In this document: one piece after another, positions 8,630 to 16,475 of the stretch
How positions within the stretch are numbered: position 1 is the stretch's first letter
Layout: each line of letters starts with the position of its first letter
Origin: PS1 clade bacterium
GTDB lineage: Bacteria; Pseudomonadota; Alphaproteobacteria; RS24
NCBI GenBank assembly: GCA_003331985.1
Contig: QOQK01000001.1
Span: 62,001 to 126,000, forward strand
Direction of reading: 5' to 3'
Length of the DNA: 64,000 nucleotides
Notes under the pieces: generated by a model
What the model was told of the DNA's origin: nothing
Seen by the model: only the letters and a program-made list of their open reading frames with translations
The model's database searches: none
Position numbers and translations under genes: made by a program

Positions 8630-8671
8630 GATTCTCCTATTTAGTAATTATTAATTTTACTTAAAAAGATT

Positions 8672-8700
8672 AACCCCGCTTTAATTGGCGGGGTTTTTTT
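8672..8700 (+). terminator. Rho-independent terminator after the repeat lipoprotein
   Basis: AACCCCGC (8672-8679) pairs perfectly with GCGGGGTT (8688-8695) around an eight-base loop, followed by a run of T to 8700. It ends the plus-strand pair of genes and separates them from the convergent minus-strand operon ending at 8845. Confidence 0.93.
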
Positions 8701-8844
8701 ATCATTAATCGAATTTTTAATTTTTTTTAATATTTGACTCTTAAAATTGACCTTTGGTTTTACTATTAAAATTACAGGTTTGTGAAAGTACTCAAAATCA
8801 TTAATCGTTAATTTTTCTAGAGAATTAAATTATTATTATTAAAG

Positions 8845-9930
8845 TTACTGAGAAGCTTTTGCTAATTCTGCTTTCAGTGCTTCAAGCTTTTGATAAAGGA
8901 TATTTACCTCATTTGATAATTTTCTTAATTCTTCACCGTAAGACGCTTTTTTTTCAATTATTTTCATCTGGCCTTTGAAAATCATCTCTTTAATTTGGAG
9001 CAAAGATGAAGACAGGCCACTTTGTAAAGAAACATTCATGTCTAAATAAGTTTGAAACCCCAACTGAGGGGTATGTTTACTAGGTTGTAAATAATTTTCA
9101 TAAAATTCTAATAATTCATTTTTTTGAAATATTAATTCCTTCTTATTCTTATGTATTTTTGCAATTTGGTTATGAGCTGTAGCTACTCTTATAGCTTTTA
9201 TCATATGGGTATCGAACTCTTCCTCGTTAAAGAAACGAGCAATTGACAACTCAATATCGTACGCCAAAGTGACACTGTATTCGTCAAGAAGTATTTCTAG
9301 AATATCTAAGGTATCAACGTTTTGCATTTTCAGGAAAACTGGTTCTTTACTTGCCTGCAGAGATGGTGAAAGGTAGATTGAAATATTCATTGACTTTGCA
9401 AGTGTCTCAATAACATTAGGTAAATGTAGACCAGCAAAATTAGCACTCATCTTTTTACTGGATATTAATTCTTTTAATTCAACTTGGCCAGCTGTAAATC
9501 TATTGGTAGATGAGTTTGCACCTAAAAAAATAAAACCCTCCTGAAGACTAACAAACTGATCGGGAGCTGAAATTTGGTTTCTACCTAAAAATGCTAACTC
9601 CTCCGCTGAGTCGCTTTTTGAAAAACCAATATTAGTTTTTTCTTCCAGTGTTATGATTTCATTATTTAATTCTATTAATTCTGAAACGATAAATTGTTCA
9701 ACGTCAAAAATTATTTCTTTCTCAAGTAAAGAAATTTCACCATCCATATTTGTCATAAAATCTTTTAGATTATTTTTTTTATGGTCTAATTCTTCTGTTA
9801 TGATTTCTATATTAGCTTGTAAAGAGAAAATGTTTTGATTATCACTTATACTGCATCCTGTTAATAATAAAATTATTATTAGAGGCAATCTTTTTTGATC
9901 GTTAAATAATATATTAATTAAAAATTTAAT
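8845..9930 (-). CDS. Lipoprotein with a secretin-type (STN) N-domain and coiled coils, no secretin barrel
   Basis: This predicted lipoprotein has a hydrophobic leader ending in LLLTGC. In the numbering from the TTG at 9888, the lipidated cysteine is C12 and the protein has 347 residues. Heptad-like coiled coils occupy about 20-85 and 300-345. Residues about 148-220 (FAGLHLPNVIETLAKSMNIS and onward) follow the secretin/TonB short N-terminal domain pattern of helix, strand and LKMQNVDTLDILEILL. No secretin pore domain follows. The start is uncertain. The TTG at 9888 has no ribosome-binding site and lacks the usual basic leader residues. An in-frame ATT at 9930 has GAGGGAG 7 bases upstream and adds KR before the hydrophobic core. 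It is the last gene of the pilus-like operon. Confidence 0.72.
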   Translation of the reverse strand: MKFLINILFNDQKRLPLIIILLLTGCSISDNQNIFSLQANIEIITEELDHKKNNLKDFMTNMDGEISLLEKEIIFDVEQFIVSELIELNNEIITLEEKTNIGFSKSDSAEELAFLGRNQISAPDQFVSLQEGFIFLGANSSTNRFTAGQVELKELISSKKMSANFAGLHLPNVIETLAKSMNISIYLSPSLQASKEPVFLKMQNVDTLDILEILLDEYSVTLAYDIELSIARFFNEEEFDTHMIKAIRVATAHNQIAKIHKNKKELIFQKNELLEFYENYLQPSKHTPQLGFQTYLDMNVSLQSGLSSSLLQIKEMIFKGQMKIIEKKASYGEELRKLSNEVNILYQKLEALKAELAKASQ

Positions 9931-9944
9931 AGTTAATCTCCCTC

Positions 9945-10340
9945 TTAAAGAGGTTTACGAACGTCTGCTATTTTACCTATTGCTTCTTTTATCACAGCTT
10001 TAGCTATACTAGCCATATGACGATTGATCCAAGCTTCAAGCAAAGGTTTGGTGACCTCTACCACTGCCTTATTTATTGTTTCGCGGGTACTCTCTGTATC
10101 AAATACACTACTAAATCTTAAAAATTCCGCTCGTAAAGCTAATGTTGCTTCTTCGGTAATGAGTAAATCAAGACCTTCAATATGCTTAGAAAGCTCTTCC
10201 TCGGTTATGTTGATACTTTCCTGTTTCTTACCTTCAATATCACTAACATCACCACTAGAACTATGAAGGGTTTTTTCTGCATCTGAAATCAATATTTTAA
10301 TAGACGAAAGCAGTTCCTCAGAGGTTCTAATATTTGTCAT
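9945..10340 (-). CDS. PopZ-like protein (DUF2497 family), short
   Basis: This 131-residue acidic protein has both ends of the alphaproteobacterial PopZ/DUF2497 family. Near the N-terminus EELLSSIKILISDAE (residues 8-22) matches the family's MEEILASIRRIISED-like helix. Near the C-terminus VTKPLLEAWINRHMASIAKA (96-115) and VIKEAIGKIA match the oligomerisation region, usually written LRPMLKEWLDANLP...VREEIERIA. The acidic linker between them is shorter than in canonical PopZ. PopZ forms a cytoplasmic scaffold at cell poles. Here the gene lies between prepilin peptidase and the STN lipoprotein, about 15 bp from the latter's ribosome-binding site, suggesting a role in placing this envelope machine at a pole. 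Its localisation role is inferred from family and position. Confidence 0.75.
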   Translation of the reverse strand: MTNIRTSEELLSSIKILISDAEKTLHSSSGDVSDIEGKKQESINITEEELSKHIEGLDLLITEEATLALRAEFLRFSSVFDTESTRETINKAVVEVTKPLLEAWINRHMASIAKAVIKEAIGKIADVRKPL

Positions 10341-10447
10341 GATGTCTAATCCATATTTTACGGTTTACAGCAAAGAGCATAGGTACGTATATTTTTAAGT
10401 ATATCTAGAATGCAACTGTTTTTGCAGAAAATTTTTTTCAATAACCA

Positions 10448-11260
10448 CTAAAGGTAAATATTATATAGATGATTTGTAACATTAAAAAAATGATCAATTA
10501 AAGCCGCACAAACGAGAAAGCACCCAAACGGTAATTCTAGCTCTAAAATATTTTTATTATTTATAGCGCTAAAAGAAATATCTAACTTAGAGTAATAAAT
10601 AACATAGCTAATACCTAGTAAAGTTCCCAAAAAGCTGGCGATAAACAAAATTACTAAAATATTTTCTACACCCATCCATATTCCAAGCATTAGCATTAAC
10701 TTAGCATCACCAAATCCAATTCCATTCTTACCCCGCAAAATACGATAAATTAAATTAATAAAATAAATTGTAAAGAACCCCAATCCTCCCGCAATTAATG
10801 ACTCAGTAGTATTAGGCAAACTAGGAAATTTGTATATTACGAAAATTAATCCTATGGCAGTTCCACCTATAGAGGCGATATCAGGAATGTGAAAGGCTTC
10901 CATATCCGTTAGGAAAATTATACTGAGAATGCAAATAAATGGCAGATAAACTACTGTTAGATAACCACCGAAAACCATCAAATGTGAAATAAAAATAATC
11001 GCAAAGGCAAATTCAACTAATAAATAACGTATCGGAATTTGAGAGGCACAACACTTAGAGTTGCCGAAATAGCGCAGATAACCAAAGATAGGTATATTTT
11101 GAAGAAAAGTAAGTTTTTTATTACACGCAAAACATTTGGATTTAGTAAAAATCCAATCCTGTCCCCTTACTAGTCTATAGGCGCTTGCATTAACAAAACT
11201 TCCAATACAAGCCCCCAAACCAAAAAAAAGAATAAGATAGTATAAATTTAATTCTAGCAT
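10448..11260 (-). CDS. pilD: Type IV prepilin peptidase (A24 family, PilD/GspO type)
   Basis: This inner-membrane aspartyl protease and N-methylase processes type IV prepilins and pseudopilins. It has 270 residues and about seven transmembrane helices. The two catalytic aspartates are D119 in LTDMEAFHIPD and D185 in GFGDAKLML. The N-terminal cytoplasmic loop carries CFAC (C43, C46) and, after NIPIFGYLRYFG, CCASQIPIRY (C70, C71). In canonical enzymes the second pair is CxxC. Here the first cysteine of that pair aligns with serine and an adjacent cysteine is present instead. It lies 76 bp downstream of the pseudopilin gene, its likely substrate. The coding sequence is AT-rich like its neighbours. 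Confidence 0.95.
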   Translation of the reverse strand: MLELNLYYLILFFGLGACIGSFVNASAYRLVRGQDWIFTKSKCFACNKKLTFLQNIPIFGYLRYFGNSKCCASQIPIRYLLVEFAFAIIFISHLMVFGGYLTVVYLPFICILSIIFLTDMEAFHIPDIASIGGTAIGLIFVIYKFPSLPNTTESLIAGGLGFFTIYFINLIYRILRGKNGIGFGDAKLMLMLGIWMGVENILVILFIASFLGTLLGISYVIYYSKLDISFSAINNKNILELELPFGCFLVCAALIDHFFNVTNHLYNIYL

Positions 11261-11336
11261 TTAAATAATCAAAACAGATGAAGTAAATTTGGATAAATTG
11301 TTATTGGTTAATAAATCTTACAAATTTAATTAGATA

Positions 11337-11906
11337 TTAATTCCATAGTATTGTTTCTTTTATTTTTTTCCAGTGAAGCCCTGTATCAGATTGTTTCACT
11401 GTCATGTCCAGACAAACAAATATTGAAATATTAAATTGACTACTTTGAAGAGATGTATCATTAGCAATAATCACTATGCCATCCACTCCGTTGGCATCAC
11501 CTGTTTTATTGCAATCTCTATTACTATTTGGTGTTTCAATATCATGGAAAACTTTATGTGGCTCTGGAATATTTCTAGCTTCAACAGCATTATTTTCAAT
11601 ATTGTAAGGATTTTCTATATTAACAAATGGACCGTTTTCCATATAGAAACTTTGAAGACACGACAACATCTGATCATGGCTTAATATTTCATTGCATTCA
11701 CTAAATTTTATGTTTTCTTGATTGGAGTAAGTTGCCAAGGTTCGGTAGATACTTTCCGCATTAGAGATGGCTTGATCTTTTCTAACACCTTCAACAAAAC
11801 CATTATAATTTGTAAGACCTATAGCAGAAAGTACCCCAAAAATTGCGATGACTATTAGCAACTCAATTAAACTGAAACCATTTTTTACTTTTTGAAAAAA
11901 TTTCAT
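11337..11906 (-). CDS. Type IV pilin-like / pseudopilin protein
   Basis: This is a class III signal peptide protein of 189 residues. The leader MKFFQKVKNG ends in the G10 cleavage site and is followed by FSLIELLIVIAIFGVLSAIG. E15, at position +5 of the mature protein, and the hydrophobic assembly helix are the defining type IV pilin features. The C-terminal domain has four cysteines (in SECNEI, LSCL, RDCNK and FVCLD) and is not assignable to a particular pilin class. The ATG has GAGGG about 7 bases upstream. It is probably the major or only pseudopilin of this locus and is processed by the adjacent prepilin peptidase. Confidence 0.93.
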   Translation of the reverse strand: MKFFQKVKNGFSLIELLIVIAIFGVLSAIGLTNYNGFVEGVRKDQAISNAESIYRTLATYSNQENIKFSECNEILSHDQMLSCLQSFYMENGPFVNIENPYNIENNAVEARNIPEPHKVFHDIETPNSNRDCNKTGDANGVDGIVIIANDTSLQSSQFNISIFVCLDMTVKQSDTGLHWKKIKETILWN

Positions 11907-11987
11907 TTTAAGCCCTCACAAATTAATTATTTTTAAATTTTGTCATTGATAATTAAACTTTTAAGAAATTCTAAACAACAAGATAAA

Positions 11988-12015
11988 TTTATAATCCACT
12001 TAATGTTGATGACAA
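11988..12015 (-). promoter_or_regulatory. Candidate promoter for the pseudopilin-pilD-popZ-lipoprotein genes
   Basis: On the minus strand TTGTCA (12015-12010) and TATAAA (11993-11988) are separated by 16 bp, about 80 bases before the pseudopilin ATG. The 273-bp spacer 11907-12179 has no coding signs and is the largest gap in the operon, so a second promoter is expected here. The AT-rich context makes the assignment tentative. Confidence 0.4.
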
Positions 12016-12179
12016 GCTAAAAGTCTTATGTTTTTTCTAAATAGTAGGGGTGAATAAAAAAAAAACACAATAAAAAAACATATATTACATAATAGGAACT
12101 TTAAAAAATATTAATGAAAATATGTTTAACCATATTAGTTAACGATCTTATATTTTCAGACTATGCCATTAATAAAGTT

Positions 12180-13451
12180 TTAATTCACCATTGGTAAAGA
12201 ATTAATTGGTAAAGTCAAAATTTGACCTTGAAAATCAATAGCGATAACCTCTTTATTAGTAATTTTAATAACCATCCCACCAGAATTACCTATTTCTTGT
12301 CCTTCATACATATTAAATGTTTTTGTGGAGATATTTTCAAGACTAGTTTCCTTACTTTTGACTTTATTTTGATTGATTATATTTTGCAAAAACCTTATTG
12401 AAGCTATACTATTAAAAGTCTTCTGACGTTCGTTACCAGGCATCCTTCTTATCGGTTTACACTCCAACCCGAAACTTTTAAATAAAGCACAGTAACTTTT
12501 TGCATGAGATAATGTTTCAATGGGGCCAAGTTCAAGAGTAATAATCTCTTCTTTATTATTATTATTATTATTTTCATTTTCAAAACGTAAAATTATGTCT
12601 GTGTCAAGAAAGTCTCGATAATCTGAATAAAATTCATTAGTTTTACTCGTCGCTTCTATAATATTTTTAAACCTAAAAAGTTGTACATAAAATTTGCGAG
12701 CAATCCCATCATTTGAATTGAGTTTTTTTGTAAAATTTACTACCGAAACTAAATCTTTTTTCATTTCCTCCGAAATAGTATTTTTTCGGATTAATAAATT
12801 TTGCCCTTTAAAGAGCCAATCATTAGAAGCAATTTTATTTTCTTTTTTAAGCTCTTCGATGGAAATATTATATATACGTGAAAGTTTAAAAAGAGTATCT
12901 CCGGTTATGACCTCATGAATTAAAGAGCCATTATCCTCAGGCGAAACAAAAAACTCATCTTTATTTAAAAGTTTTTCAACTTTAGAAACCCCATTCAATA
13001 TGGCTAAATCATGGCTATGAAGACGAAACCTATCTAAAATATCTTTTATAGTTTCGTCCTTTTCGGGACGGTATATCCATCTTCTGCTTTTAGGATCTAA
13101 AAATAAAATATTATTATTATTTTTTAAATCTGACTTGTCCAAATGTATAACAGGGGATTGTGGAGCCTCCAAAACAAGAAGACCATCTACTCGGTAATGA
13201 GAAAAACTCAAAATTTGGTTAAAATTGGGAAAATCAAAAATTCTTTGAGCGTTTTCCTCCCTTTGTTTAAGATTGTTTTTATTAGTAACGTTGCCAATCC
13301 GTTTTTGAAAACCATCAAATGTCTTTTGCCTTTGCAAACCTCGAACGAATGGATCATCATTTTCAACTATAAAGTTTTGTGAAACTGAATTTCCCGCACT
13401 TGTCATCATCACTATTATCATAAAAGAAAAAAAAAATTTACGTTTCATCAT
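12180..13451 (-). CDS. Periplasmic LysM / SPOR-like / PilP(GspC)-like multidomain protein
   Basis: This 423-residue exported protein has a signal peptide at about 1-25. A degenerate LysM-like unit (about 128-170) precedes a clear LysM domain at 178-222 (HEVITGDTLFKLSRIYNIS). A SPOR-like segment at about 253-336 begins FYVQLFRFKNIIEA and ends LGPIETLSHAKSYCALFKSF. The last 45 residues, YEGQEIGNSGGMVIKITNKE onward, resemble the HR or beta domain of PilP/GspC inner-membrane secretion proteins. LysM and SPOR bind peptidoglycan, while PilP links PilN/PilO to the secretin. The protein may therefore tether the assembly complex to the cell wall. Its start overlaps the PilO-like stop by 4 bases. AT-rich microsatellites encode Asn runs at residues 294-299 and near 111-114. 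Confidence 0.75.
   Translation of the reverse strand: MMKRKFFFSFMIIVMMTSAGNSVSQNFIVENDDPFVRGLQRQKTFDGFQKRIGNVTNKNNLKQREENAQRIFDFPNFNQILSFSHYRVDGLLVLEAPQSPVIHLDKSDLKNNNNILFLDPKSRRWIYRPEKDETIKDILDRFRLHSHDLAILNGVSKVEKLLNKDEFFVSPEDNGSLIHEVITGDTLFKLSRIYNISIEELKKENKIASNDWLFKGQNLLIRKNTISEEMKKDLVSVVNFTKKLNSNDGIARKFYVQLFRFKNIIEATSKTNEFYSDYRDFLDTDIILRFENENNNNNNKEEIITLELGPIETLSHAKSYCALFKSFGLECKPIRRMPGNERQKTFNSIASIRFLQNIINQNKVKSKETSLENISTKTFNMYEGQEIGNSGGMVIKITNKEVIAIDFQGQILTLPINSLPMVN
12553..12572 (-). repeat. (TTA)6 microsatellite encoding poly-Asn
   Basis: Six TTA units plus TT form a trinucleotide run that reads AAT (Asn) in the LysM/SPOR gene, between two strands of the SPOR-like domain. A shorter (TTA)3 run lies near 13111. 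Expansion or contraction keeps the frame, so this is length-variable protein sequence. Confidence 0.9.
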
Positions 13452-14677
13452 TCTTTGCCTTTTAATGCAATTGCCATCTTTAAACTTACACTTAACAAAT
13501 TTGTGTCCTGTTTAGCGATTAAACTTTCCTCAATTATTGCAACATTTTTAATTTCATCTATGAATTCTTGTCTTATAGATTGATAAATCTTAAATCTGCT
13601 TTCTAACTCCACAGTAACTGTGTTGATCAGAACCGGCAGATTATTGCCAACTATAAATTTACTTTCAGCATCCACATCATTGGTAATTGATATGATTTCA
13701 ACACCAAAACGTTCAAATGCTGCAAGAAACCGTTGTAATAAAAAGTCAAACCTCTCCCGATCAACAAGCGTACCTGCTAAGTTTTCTGACCTTTTCTCCA
13801 GCAATTTTATTTGGGAGAGGAGATCACCGGAACGTTTGTTATTTTTGGCAATCTGACCCTGAAAAATCTTAATTTCATCAGCTTTTCGGTTATTTTCCGA
13901 AATGGAGGGCTGAATATAGGTAAAATTCAAAATCGGGGGAAGCACAGCCACCAGCAATAGAACAAAAGCAAGAACTGCCGTTTTAGGAATAGGCGACGAG
14001 GATATTTCAGCCTCAAAAATTTTCCTCACCACACCCGGTGCGTCAGCATCCGCAACGCCACTGGCCTGTCCGCCTTTTATTTTGTTAAGCCCTGCAGCAA
14101 AACGTAATTTCAGCTGTTCTAGATGTGAAACAGGGGCAAAATTATTATCCGCCTCATTTGTATTATTACCAACTTCTTCATCTTCATCTGATGACTTAGC
14201 AAAATTCGGCAATGCGTCATGCATATCGCGAACAAGTGTTGACAAATCCCCTGACGCAGCCGCAACATCAGCATAATCAGCCTCGACATCTGTCATAAGA
14301 TTCATCAACTGATCGCCGCCCCTATCGGGAATATCGAATTCATTCGTTATTGGGACATCTTTATCAACTTTATCGCTGTCACCCGGCTCATCAAATGTCT
14401 CATCGAATGTCTCATCATATTTCTGGGTGTCAATTTCATCAGATGTAAAGGCGTCAAAAACCATTGCATTCAATTCAGTCTGTTCTGACGGCATAATATC
14501 CGCTTCAAAACTATGAACTTCTTGATCCGCGCCGGGGGCTTCACCATTCATGGGGAGCGTGACATATTTCCGAGTAGCCTTGTCGGTCGCCAAGTCAGCT
14601 AGCATAGTCTGAGCATCGCTGGACAAATGCGACAGTCCATCAGCTTCATCATGAAATTCTTTTTGCGACGATGACAT
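13448..14677 (-). CDS. PilO/GspM-like inner-membrane assembly protein with long acidic N-terminal region
   Basis: This bitopic membrane protein has 409 residues. Residues 1-225 are an acidic, low-complexity cytoplasmic region that includes a DETFDETFDEP duplication. A transmembrane helix follows at about 232-254, then a coiled coil at about 260-305. A C-terminal periplasmic domain begins DFLLQRFLAAFERFGVEIIS. The helix, coiled coil and ferredoxin-like order is that of PilO and GspM, and its position directly after PilM-PilN is that of pilO. The long acidic N-terminal extension is not typical. Base composition is close to the core genome, unlike the genes downstream. It is separated by 3 bp from PilMN and overlaps the LysM gene. 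Confidence 0.72.
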   Translation of the reverse strand: MSSSQKEFHDEADGLSHLSSDAQTMLADLATDKATRKYVTLPMNGEAPGADQEVHSFEADIMPSEQTELNAMVFDAFTSDEIDTQKYDETFDETFDEPGDSDKVDKDVPITNEFDIPDRGGDQLMNLMTDVEADYADVAAASGDLSTLVRDMHDALPNFAKSSDEDEEVGNNTNEADNNFAPVSHLEQLKLRFAAGLNKIKGGQASGVADADAPGVVRKIFEAEISSSPIPKTAVLAFVLLLVAVLPPILNFTYIQPSISENNRKADEIKIFQGQIAKNNKRSGDLLSQIKLLEKRSENLAGTLVDRERFDFLLQRFLAAFERFGVEIISITNDVDAESKFIVGNNLPVLINTVTVELESRFKIYQSIRQEFIDEIKNVAIIEESLIAKQDTNLLSVSLKMAIALKGKE

Positions 14678-14680
14678 CCG

Positions 14681-16324
14681 CTAACCCTTCTGACGTATCA
14701 TAGCGTTAATGGTGAAACGGTAATAACCGCCAGTTTTTTGTTGTGTAATCGGTGCTTGTGTTGCGAGGCCGCTTTTCACCAACTCTGCTGCAAATGTGTT
14801 GATAGCAGAACTGCTCAGCGACAATCCTTCCAATGTCACGGTACCATCGCTCTTAACGTTCAATTTTTGTAATTCGGCATCTTGCGGTAACATGGTCGCA
14901 AGGCTGGACATGAAAATGGTAAACCCCTTCGGCTCAGTAAAGTCACTGATTTTTTTCTCATTATCTCTGAGCTTATCGAGTTTTTTTGTGAGGCCTTTAT
15001 ATCTTATAGCTTCTGTCTGAGCCTCACCTTGTAACGCCTCATAGGCGGCAACTTTAGAGGAAGAACTGACCAGCTCTGGGATATTTGTAATACCCATCAT
15101 GAGAGTAGAGGCCACAAAAACGGCACACACCGCCGCAATTAGCAATTTATTAACCGCCGCAAATTGTCGGAAAGTTCGGATATTCCCACTGTTAGGCAGA
15201 AAATTGATATCCAAAAGTTTTTTATAGCGCTGGCTATCATCATAACCCGCAATATTGATGCTTTGCGTGGCGAGCCCCAGCGCCGAAGTAAATACGCTGC
15301 TATTATTAAAATAATCTACGAATTTGGCTTGGTCAGGTGGAACTTCAATATCCTCAAGCAACTCAATTTTCTTAAGCCTGAGATTACCAACTCTGTCGCG
15401 CAAAAGAATTTCTACATTGCCAATATTTTTATGCTCGCTCACCAACCAAAAGGATTTGATTGTGGGAAAGTTTTTTACTTCATTGAGATAAGCAATCGCC
15501 TGATTGATATGCTCCCCAACCCTAATACCTACTTCATCCCAGAACTCACCGGATATATCGTCCAGTTCCTCAAGTTCCAAAAGCAATGCATCGTCGAATT
15601 CACTGACGGAAATCGGAAAAATTTCAATGCTGTTTTTAGTAAAACCGATGACAACATTATGACCGGGACATAAATGGACAATCAGTTGAGGTTTTTGTAG
15701 ATCCTCAAATGATAATTTCGTGTAAATGCCATTTACCAAAGAAAAAGCTTCATTTTCGATGTAAACGGGCATAAGTCCGGCTTCGAGCAACAAATCTGTG
15801 TAGCGTTTAACGGTTGTTTCAGGAATGCTTGAGAAAAGAACTGTTGTGCGGTCTTCATTCTCATTGGCGCTTAATATTTGATAGCGCACAATCTTGCCAT
15901 CCAGATCGTTTAATTCGGGATCATTTTCCCCCCAGAAGCCTTCAAGTTGCGACTCATCTTCTAATTCTTCCGGCAACATAAAGGGTAAATTAAGTATGCG
16001 GGTGTCAAATTGGGAAAAGGGGATAGATATCCCTGCATCAAGACCGGTAACATTGGCTTCGATACGGACTTGTCTAATCTGATTGACCAGATACTCGAAA
16101 TCTTCTTGAAGAGGTGCAGGTCCTACATTCCGACCTAGCGACCAGGTCACAATCCGGTCAAGACGCCAACCATCTGAGGAAGCGGCAGCATCCATAGCCG
16201 GGTCAAGTTGCAAAACCGAGATAGAGTCAGGATGGATTTTAACCGCAACAATGTTATCCTGAACTGTATGGATTTTACTGGCCGCTTGAACGGCACTACT
16301 AAGAAACGCCTCGGACCTACTCAT
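14681..16324 (-). CDS. PilM-PilN fusion protein (GspL-like)
   Basis: This 547-residue protein joins two type IV pilus assembly subunits. Residues about 22-360 follow the actin-like PilM/GspL cytoplasmic fold (NIVAVKIHPDSISVLQLD at the start, AGISIPFSQFDTRILNLPF, YIENEAFSLVNGIY). Residues 373-377 are INFLP, matching the usual INLLP start of PilN, followed by a transmembrane helix at 391-412. A periplasmic PilN-type domain follows (SSLATMLPQDAELQKLNVKS, VTLEGLSLSSSAINTF). PilM and PilN are normally separate and bind through that N-terminal peptide of PilN. Fusion makes the arrangement resemble GspL of type II secretion. It is the first gene of the pilus-like run, 151 bp downstream of the holin gene. 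Confidence 0.85.
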   Translation of the reverse strand: MSRSEAFLSSAVQAASKIHTVQDNIVAVKIHPDSISVLQLDPAMDAAASSDGWRLDRIVTWSLGRNVGPAPLQEDFEYLVNQIRQVRIEANVTGLDAGISIPFSQFDTRILNLPFMLPEELEDESQLEGFWGENDPELNDLDGKIVRYQILSANENEDRTTVLFSSIPETTVKRYTDLLLEAGLMPVYIENEAFSLVNGIYTKLSFEDLQKPQLIVHLCPGHNVVIGFTKNSIEIFPISVSEFDDALLLELEELDDISGEFWDEVGIRVGEHINQAIAYLNEVKNFPTIKSFWLVSEHKNIGNVEILLRDRVGNLRLKKIELLEDIEVPPDQAKFVDYFNNSSVFTSALGLATQSINIAGYDDSQRYKKLLDINFLPNSGNIRTFRQFAAVNKLLIAAVCAVFVASTLMMGITNIPELVSSSSKVAAYEALQGEAQTEAIRYKGLTKKLDKLRDNEKKISDFTEPKGFTIFMSSLATMLPQDAELQKLNVKSDGTVTLEGLSLSSSAINTFAAELVKSGLATQAPITQQKTGGYYRFTINAMIRQKG

Positions 16325-16475
16325 ATAACCTGCTCGATCAACAATACACCTCTAGCTTGGGCTCCTGAAATGTTCAGAAACCAATAAAGCCAGTATTCGC
16401 CTCACCATTAAGTGATTCGTTTCTTGTTAATTCTTAGCATATTCTTGTGGATAATTTTACAACAATATGAAGGAT

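Noticed and set aside
8397-8654. Long alternative frame (LQLMMR-type repeats) through the repeat lipoprotein
   Set aside because: It is open only because the 18-bp repeat has no stops in that frame. It has no ribosome-binding site and the lipobox frame explains the region.
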